Origin: DASYSA01 sp036003885
Lineage (GTDB): Bacteria; Acidobacteriota; Blastocatellia; UBA7656
DNA: 20,109 nucleotides
Direction: 5' to 3'
NCBI GenBank assembly: GCA_036003885.1
Contig: DASYSA010000473.1
Span: forward strand, 1 to 20,109
Positions 15,625 to 20,109 of the stretch are shown piece by piece. A program made the position numbers and the translations under genes. Numbering within the stretch: the stretch's first letter is position 1; the number at the start of each line of letters is the position of its first letter. The notes below the pieces were generated by a model that saw nothing but the letters and a program-made list of their open reading frames with translations, did not search any database and was not told where the DNA came from.

Positions 15625-16080
15625 CTAGCTGCGAACAACGTGCGACGCGGCAACGCCGGCGGGCTGCGAAACGCTCTTCACCACCGCGCCCGTTTCCTTC
15701 TTGGTAGCGTGTTGTGCAATGTCCGCCTGAGCAACGATTCCGCAGCAGCTGCCACTCTCGTCCACTACCGGCACACGCCGTACCTTGTTCTCTTCCATAA
15801 CCGTACAGCACTCCTCCACGCTCATCTCTGGCGTGACGGTCACGCACGGGCTGGACATGCAATCGCCTGCCGTCATCTCGAGCGGGTTCTTGCCCTCAGC
15901 CACTGACCTAATGGTAATGTCGCGGTCAGTGATTACCCCTACCAGTTTCATCGTTTTCTTGCTGTCGACCACCGGAGCCTCACCGCAGTCGTGGTTCACC
16001 ATCAGGATGGCCACTTCTTGAAGCTTGGTGTCGGTCGTACAACAGGCTGGGTTCCTGGTCATGATGTCTCGTACTTGCAT
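15625..16080 (-). CDS. Two-CBS-domain protein, cysteine-rich
   Basis: A 151-aa soluble protein. The start at 16080 is chosen over an in-frame ATG at 16134 because AAGGAG lies 5 nt upstream and VRDIMTRNP is the usual beginning of stand-alone CBS proteins. The two CBS motifs are residues about 5-62 (MTRNPACCTT, LVGVITDRDITIRSVAEG) and about 73-125 (DCMSSPCVTVTPEMSVEECC, RRVPVVDESGSCCGIVAQAD). A Bateman pair of this type binds adenosyl ligands such as AMP, ATP or SAM. Nine cysteines (13, 14, 32, 74, 79, 91, 92, 112, 113), six of them in adjacent pairs, are unusual. The tail after residue 128 is low in structure. It is downstream of the Lmo0937-like gene on the same strand. The exact role is unknown. 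Confidence 0.9.
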   Translation of the reverse strand: MQVRDIMTRNPACCTTDTKLQEVAILMVNHDCGEAPVVDSKKTMKLVGVITDRDITIRSVAEGKNPLEMTAGDCMSSPCVTVTPEMSVEECCTVMEENKVRRVPVVDESGSCCGIVAQADIAQHATKKETGAVVKSVSQPAGVAASHVVRS

Positions 16081-16117
16081 TAGTTCTCCTTCGTCAAATT
16101 CAGATAATTGTGAAACA

Positions 16118-16137
16118 GGAATGGCGGATGCCATTCC
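16118..16137 (-). terminator. Perfect hairpin between the small membrane protein and CBS genes
   Basis: An 8-bp perfect stem GGAATGGC / GCCATTCC with a 4-nt loop is followed on the minus strand by TGTTTC. It may be a weak terminator for the Lmo0937-like gene or a hairpin in the 5' leader of the CBS gene, about 38 nt before its start codon. Confidence 0.4.
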
Positions 16138-16152
16138 TTAAATGTTTTTCTT

Positions 16153-16170
16153 CCCGCAAGACGATGCGGG
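16153..16170. other. Second small hairpin downstream of the Lmo0937-like gene
   Basis: CCCGCA / TGCGGG form a 6-bp stem with a 6-nt loop about 28 nt after the Lmo0937-like stop codon on the minus strand. An A-rich, not U-rich, stretch follows on that strand, so termination is not well supported; it could stabilise the 3' end of the upstream message. Confidence 0.3.
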
Positions 16171-16197
16171 GAATTCCGGACCCTTTGCGTACCCGCC

Positions 16198-16347
16198 TTA
16201 GATGGCGGCGCGGCGGCCGCTGAGAAGGTTGAAGATCAACACTATCGCCGCAACAACAAGCAACAAATGGATGAGTCCGCCACCGACGCCGCCGAGCAGC
16301 CCCACCAGCCACAGAACCAATAGAATAGCCACGATTGTCCAAAGCAT
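16198..16347 (-). CDS. Lmo0937-family small membrane protein, 49 aa
   Basis: The ATG at 16347 is preceded by GGAGG at 7 nt, and the frame ends with TAA at 16198. The product begins MLWTIVAILLVLWLVGLLGG, continues VGGGLIHLLLVVAAIVLIFN, and ends LLSGRRAAI. It consists of two hydrophobic helices joined by a Gly-rich turn and a short basic tail, the pattern of the Lmo0937 family (known as 45-60 aa, widespread, function unknown, often stress-associated). Neighbours on the same strand are the membrane spermidine-synthase-like gene upstream and the CBS gene downstream. The spacing of more than 100 bp on either side suggests separate transcription. It is short enough to be missed by length-limited gene callers. 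Confidence 0.9.
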   Translation of the reverse strand: MLWTIVAILLVLWLVGLLGGVGGGLIHLLLVVAAIVLIFNLLSGRRAAI

Positions 16348-16552
16348 AGTTTCACCTCCAGGTGCAGGATCGTCCGTGTCGAGCGCGACAGGGCGCTATC
16401 CCCGACTCCGGGTCACATTTCAAATGGTACACGTGTTAGGGATGAGTTTCCGTCCTGTATTGGACATTCGTGAAAATACTTGGAAGGCAGGATTAGTGGT
16501 TACTCAAAGCCTTATCGGACGATTACCCGTGCTCCATCTGCAATCCGACGTT

Positions 16553-18874
16553 TCAACCGGCACACACACGAGACCTGCGCGCGAAACCCATCTTCGCGCC
16601 GACCGATCCGCCGATCGATCCGAGGAACGCACACCCATACATGATCAGCGCCAGCACATACAGAAACCGAAAGCCGAAGTACATGGAGTTGTACTCCAGA
16701 AAACCGCCCAGCATGGCCCCGAGCAGGTTCGAAGAGAAAGCCGTTGCCACAGAGGGAGACCTTCCAAGCTCCGCCGAAAAGGCGAATCCGGAAAAGAACA
16801 ACGGCATCGTCAGCAGCAGAGTCATTGTTGCTCGACCCAGCCAGTCAGCCGTGATACTCACGTCCTGCGAACGCCAGAACAGACCTGCAAGCAAGGAGAT
16901 CGATAGAAGGCCATACGTAATCAAGGGATGAAGGGCGCCTGTTCTGATGACCAGCAAATTGGCCAGGAACGCCAGTATCAGAATGGCTGCGATCACTGCT
17001 CCGATGACGATCCAGGTACTGCCGTAAACCAGAGCGAGTTCAGTTATTCCTTTGGTCTCCACCAGCATAAAACCCGCTCCCAGGAAGAAACAGGAAGGAG
17101 AAAACCCACCGCCCGATCCCGGACTGAGCTGACGTATGAACACAACCGAGATACCCAGCAGTATCAGGATCATCACAATATATGAGAGCGGATACTTCCT
17201 CACAGGCATATAGAAGAACGGCCAGTCATCTGTAGATTTGTCCGCTCGAGTTCCGCTGTCCGCAAAGCTGGCCGTTGACTCTCTGATCCCGGTCGATTCG
17301 TTGAACGACTGCCCCGCCAATCCTTCACCAATCACGAAGACAAAGTCCCAGCTCTGGAACGCCTGATACACAACCGGCGCCTGGCCATCGAAGGCCTCCT
17401 GGAGCATCAGGAACAGCTTGCGCCCCAACTCAGTTCTCAATAACGCAAAACTCAGGCAGATCACTCCGTCCTTCTTCAGCCTTGCTCGCGCCTCGCGAAA
17501 GCCTTCAACGGTGTAGACAAAACTGTCCATTCGAATACTCGACATTCCCGACAGCAGAGTATGGGAATCGAGCAGACCATACACAATCAGATCGTACTTC
17601 TTGTCGGTATGCCGAATGAATGCTCTGGCATCGGCTACAATCGGATTGACATTGCCGGCCTGATAGGGAGATTCGGGATGCAGCAATTGTCCGTAACTCA
17701 AGATCGCGGGATCGATTTCGACCGCATCGACCTGCCCGGCGCCGTTTCTTATCGCGGCGGACACATCATTGCCTGCACCGCTGCCCACTATCAGCACATC
17801 CTGGGGATTGGACTTAAAACTGTAAGGTAACCCATAGAAGTCCGCCCACTGCTTCTCTTTGCCAAGATCCCACATTGACTGGAAGTAGTTGTTATTGACC
17901 CGCAATTCGGGCGTCCCATTTGCCCGAACAGTCATGGTGAGAATCTGATATGGAGAATACAGGTCGACTTCGTTTGGACGAATAGGCATCCAGAGAGACG
18001 CAAGCAGGATAACCGCAGCCAGAGCCGATGGGAGCAAGGCGCCGGCATTTCGGTAAAGAAATGCGATTAGCGCCAAAGCAGCCACGAGAATCCATATTGA
18101 AGGCGGCGCCCACAAGAACGAAACGCAATAGAAGAGAACGATGCCGAGCAGACTGCCTGTCAAATTCCAGCTATAGGATTTCAGCTTTGACTGTCGCGTC
18201 ATCAGCCGCGAGGCCAAGTGTCCGAGCGGGATGAAGCAGAGCGCATTGAAGGCGAAGACAGCTCCCAGGAAGCCATAGACCGTGAGAATGTGAGGCGCCG
18301 AGTCGGCCTGGTCCAATCCAAACGTGAGTTGCTCTGAAAGTGGATTCTGTAAGAGACTCGCGACTTCGGTAAAGCGGAGCAGATGCATGAGGATGATTTG
18401 AAGCGCCAGAAACGGAAGGACAAGCGGAGTAGTGAGCGGGCGTCTGGAGGCCTGAGCGTAACCGATGCCGAGACCCAGGAAACAGGACAGAAGGCTTACA
18501 TTCTTGAAGTACGCGAACAACTGGAAGAACGACCCGTGCAAGCGAATCGTCATCAACTCTGCGTACAACCCCAGCCCGGCGGCGAGCGCGATCCATAGCC
18601 CGATATGCCGATCCGATAAGCCGTCTATCGCGTCGGTATGATTCCCCAGATGTGTGCGAACTATCGGCCACCAGCGGTCGCGTGTGAGCCAGCAGACGGT
18701 GGCAATGATCAGAGGCGCCACTGTCACCACCAAAATCCTGAGGGGATTGTAGCCCTTCTGAACGTACTGCCACGAAGAACCGAAACAGAAGATCAGGTAG
18801 CCTGCGAGAGTTACCGCAATGATCCACCTGAGAGCCCGCCAGGCGCCCTTCGAATCATTGAGTTCGGTCGTCAC
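16553..18874 (-). CDS. Membrane protein with fused spermidine-synthase-like (SAM-fold) domain
   Basis: A 773-aa inner-membrane protein. The start is a GTG at 18874 with CCGGAGG 6 nt upstream. About nine hydrophobic segments fill residues 14-297. A soluble Rossmann-type domain follows (about 305-540) with VGSGAGND (363-370) and EIDP (386-389), the nucleotide-binding motifs of spermidine synthases. At least five more membrane segments run to the C-terminus, including SGFAFSAELGRSPSVATAFS. The position where aminopropyltransferases carry a DSSDP-like loop reads LIVYGLLDSHTLLSG, so ordinary putrescine aminopropylation is doubtful. Proteins of this fused type are common and mostly uncharacterised. 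A mobile-element-like repeat ends 20 bp upstream of the start codon, which leaves only the ribosome binding site between them. Confidence 0.88.
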   Translation of the reverse strand: MTTELNDSKGAWRALRWIIAVTLAGYLIFCFGSSWQYVQKGYNPLRILVVTVAPLIIATVCWLTRDRWWPIVRTHLGNHTDAIDGLSDRHIGLWIALAAGLGLYAELMTIRLHGSFFQLFAYFKNVSLLSCFLGLGIGYAQASRRPLTTPLVLPFLALQIILMHLLRFTEVASLLQNPLSEQLTFGLDQADSAPHILTVYGFLGAVFAFNALCFIPLGHLASRLMTRQSKLKSYSWNLTGSLLGIVLFYCVSFLWAPPSIWILVAALALIAFLYRNAGALLPSALAAVILLASLWMPIRPNEVDLYSPYQILTMTVRANGTPELRVNNNYFQSMWDLGKEKQWADFYGLPYSFKSNPQDVLIVGSGAGNDVSAAIRNGAGQVDAVEIDPAILSYGQLLHPESPYQAGNVNPIVADARAFIRHTDKKYDLIVYGLLDSHTLLSGMSSIRMDSFVYTVEGFREARARLKKDGVICLSFALLRTELGRKLFLMLQEAFDGQAPVVYQAFQSWDFVFVIGEGLAGQSFNESTGIRESTASFADSGTRADKSTDDWPFFYMPVRKYPLSYIVMILILLGISVVFIRQLSPGSGGGFSPSCFFLGAGFMLVETKGITELALVYGSTWIVIGAVIAAILILAFLANLLVIRTGALHPLITYGLLSISLLAGLFWRSQDVSITADWLGRATMTLLLTMPLFFSGFAFSAELGRSPSVATAFSSNLLGAMLGGFLEYNSMYFGFRFLYVLALIMYGCAFLGSIGGSVGAKMGFARRSRVCAG

Positions 18875-18894
18875 GATAAACCTCCGGGCTCGTT

Positions 18895-19118
18895 GGGGTC
18901 AGGCCCTCGATTTTGCGATTCGGTCAACCCGCGGATCGACGAAGCTTTCCTCGATGCGATTCAGATGGCGGGCATATCATATTTTAGGATTCGCCGAATC
19001 GCCAACAAATCTGATTGCTTGACTCACCGCGCGGACTTCGTAACTCCATCGCTTTCTCACCACACGACCGCGTTCACGTTAACAGGATGGCAAATCGCAG
19101 AATCGAGGGCCTGACCCC
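18895..19118. mobile_element. 224-bp MITE-like element with 26-bp terminal inverted repeats
   Basis: The left end (18895-18920, beginning GGGGTCAGGCCCTCGA) and the inverted right end (19093-19118) match over 26 bp with one mismatch. No transposase is encoded within the element. No target-site duplication is obvious at the borders. Another copy of the 26-bp end lies at 15369-15394, so the sequence is repeated in this genome. It fills most of the 358-bp divergent gap between the membrane protein gene and the second ROK gene. An undetermined IS family, or deletion derivative of a larger element, would fit. Confidence 0.72.
18976..19005 (-). promoter_or_regulatory. Candidate promoter inside the MITE-like element
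   Basis: On the minus strand TTGGCG (19005-19000, 4 of 6) is followed after 18 nt by TATGAT (18981-18976, 5 of 6). It points at the membrane protein gene and would give a leader of about 95 nt. As the element separates that gene from all other upstream DNA, an outward promoter here would be the simplest source of its transcription. Confidence 0.33.
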
Positions 19119-19137
19119 GCCTCCTGTCAAAAACCGA

Positions 19138-19166
19138 TTGACAAGAAATTTGTTCGCGCATATAGT
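19138..19166 (+). promoter_or_regulatory. Near-consensus sigma70 promoter of the second ROK gene
   Basis: TTGACA (19138-19143, 6 of 6) is separated by 17 nt from TATAGT (19161-19166, 5 of 6). It lies 20 bp outside the right end of the repeat element and 66 bp before the ATG at 19233. Confidence 0.78.
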
Positions 19167-19180
19167 TCGCTACTCGAACT
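19164..19180. promoter_or_regulatory. Inverted repeat overlapping the -10 box and start of transcription, possible operator
   Basis: AGTTCG-CTACT-CGAACT is a perfect 6-bp inverted repeat with a 5-bp spacer. It begins inside the TATAGT box and covers the expected transcription start. This is a place where a repressor would block initiation, so self-repression by the ROK protein is a plausible inference. Confidence 0.5.
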
Positions 19181-19232
19181 TAACCGTATAGGCGTGCTCA
19201 GAAGTTTGGGGCCTGCACAAGTGGTAGCCGGG

Positions 19233-20109
19233 ATGCGAAAGATTGATCTGACCAATTTTCGGGTGGCAACGAGCGAAACCGCTCGCGACATTAACCGCCG
19301 CATCATGCTCAACCTGATACGGAGTCATCAGCCCATCTCGCGGGCCGATCTGGCTCGGCACTCGGGGCTTCAACGCAGCACCGTCTCGATGATAGCCGAG
19401 CAATTGATCAAAGAGAGCTGGGTGACCGAGGGAGCACGCGGCCATGCCCCACGCGGACGCAGGCCCCGATTCCTCCACCTGAATCAAGAGCGGGTAGGCA
19501 TCATAGGCATCAATATTCGTCCCGCCGCGACGAAGATTGTTCTCGCCGATCTCGACGCGCACTTCACCGCTCAGGAATCGATGTCCACCGCCCACGATCC
19601 GGAGCAGTTCATCGAAGAGTTAACCTCGCGCGTGGACAACCTGATCAAAACGCACCCCGGCATCTATTACGAAGGCATCGGCGTAAGTCTGCCGGGCCGG
19701 GTTGATTTGGCCTCCCATAAGCTGGTGTTCGCCCCAAATCTAGGGTGGAAGAATGTGGATTTGAAGACTCCGCTGGAAAAGGCGACGGGCCTGCCGGTCG
19801 AGTTGGAGAACGCGGCCAATGCCTGCGCACTGGCGGAAGTCTGGTTCGGCCGCCACCCCGAAGGGGTGCGCGATCTGATTGCGGTAACCGTCTCCGAAGG
19901 CATCGGCGGCGGGATGATCATGAATGGTCAACTGGTCCGCGGCTCGACCGGAGCGGCCGGCGAGTTCGGACACATTTCCCTGATCGAGGACGGCCTCGAG
20001 TGCCGCTGCGGCAATCGCGGCTGCTGGGAACTTTACGCCTCTAATTCGGCTGGGGTGCGCTACTACACTCAAGCTGTCTCACCGGGTCGCGCCGGACGGG
20101 CCGGAGTGA
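19233..20109 (+). CDS. ROK-family transcriptional regulator, truncated by window edge
   Basis: The frame runs from the ATG at 19233 to the edge (292 codons plus one base) without a stop. The ATG is chosen because the protein then begins MRKIDLTNFRVATSE, matching the start of the ROK regulator at 15021 (MRKINPNSFRIATRG). Residues about 30-65 are the helix-turn-helix (QPISRADLARHSGLQRSTVS), and the ROK domain follows. GEFGH (243-247) and CRCGNRGCWE (257-266) are the zinc motif. The kinase DxGGT loop is lost (GINIRPAAT, 92-100) and NDAN is changed to NAAN (193-196), which removes the catalytic Asp. It is thus a sugar-sensing regulator rather than a kinase. The Shine-Dalgarno sequence is weak. 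Targets are unknown; genes to the right of the window or its own promoter are candidates. Confidence 0.92.
   Translation, partial: MRKIDLTNFRVATSETARDINRRIMLNLIRSHQPISRADLARHSGLQRSTVSMIAEQLIKESWVTEGARGHAPRGRRPRFLHLNQERVGIIGINIRPAATKIVLADLDAHFTAQESMSTAHDPEQFIEELTSRVDNLIKTHPGIYYEGIGVSLPGRVDLASHKLVFAPNLGWKNVDLKTPLEKATGLPVELENAANACALAEVWFGRHPEGVRDLIAVTVSEGIGGGMIMNGQLVRGSTGAAGEFGHISLIEDGLECRCGNRGCWELYASNSAGVRYYTQAVSPGRAGRAGV

Noticed and set aside
15407..15628. A 73-codon plus-strand frame downstream of the repeat cluster
   Set aside because: It begins within repeat sequence, has no ribosome binding site and no recognisable features.
18921..19092. Remnant of a transposase in the interior of the 224-bp element
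   Set aside because: The interior translates openly in one plus frame (ending LTGWQIAESRA), but no transposase motif can be recognised. The openness over this length is not significant.

Overview
The window looks like chromosomal DNA of an Acidobacteriota bacterium (perhaps Blastocatellia; the phylum is inferred, not proven). The evidence is two very large Oar-like TonB-dependent outer-membrane proteins, each with an N-terminal carboxypeptidase-regulatory (CarboxypepD_reg) domain and a TBDR plug, strong GGAGG ribosome binding sites, moderately high GC, and a catabolic locus without a SusD-type partner.

Positions 1-15021 (all minus strand) form a uronate-polysaccharide utilisation locus. In transcription order it runs: a ROK-family repressor-like regulator (15021-13801), a secreted 638-aa toroid-type candidate polysaccharide lyase (13759-11843), an IolB/KduI-family isomerase (11840-10998), a KdgF-type cupin (10998-10609), KduD (10609-9845), a secreted alginate-lyase-domain protein (9759-8443), an Oar-like TBDR (8129-4656), a FadR-type GntR regulator (4356-3559) and a second Oar-like TBDR that runs off the left edge (3408-<1). 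The four genes from 13759 to 9845 are separated by 2 nt or overlap by 1 nt, so they are probably translationally coupled. The inferred route is: polymer cut outside the cytoplasm by lyases, oligomers imported through the TBDRs, unsaturated uronate linearised by KdgF, isomerised by the IolB/KduI-like enzyme, and reduced by KduD to 2-keto-3-deoxygluconate. KDG kinase and aldolase are not in the window. A perfect 27-bp palindrome (4508-4534) with the ATTGGTnnnACCAAT core known for PdhR/LldR-type GntR regulators lies between the GntR gene and the upstream TBDR gene.

Positions 15022-19232 hold a different set of genes, also on the minus strand: a cysteine-rich two-CBS-domain protein, a 49-aa Lmo0937-family small membrane protein, and a 773-aa membrane protein with a spermidine-synthase-like methyltransferase-fold domain. 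This segment carries copies of a repeat beginning GGGGTCAGGCCCTCGA. Two of them are 26-bp terminal inverted repeats bounding a 224-bp MITE-like element (18895-19118) inserted just upstream of the membrane protein; another sits in a rearranged remnant near 15369-15440.

From 19233 to the right edge a second ROK regulator, clearly paralogous to the first, is read on the plus strand from a near-consensus sigma70 promoter that overlaps an inverted repeat. No rRNA, tRNA or CRISPR array was seen.
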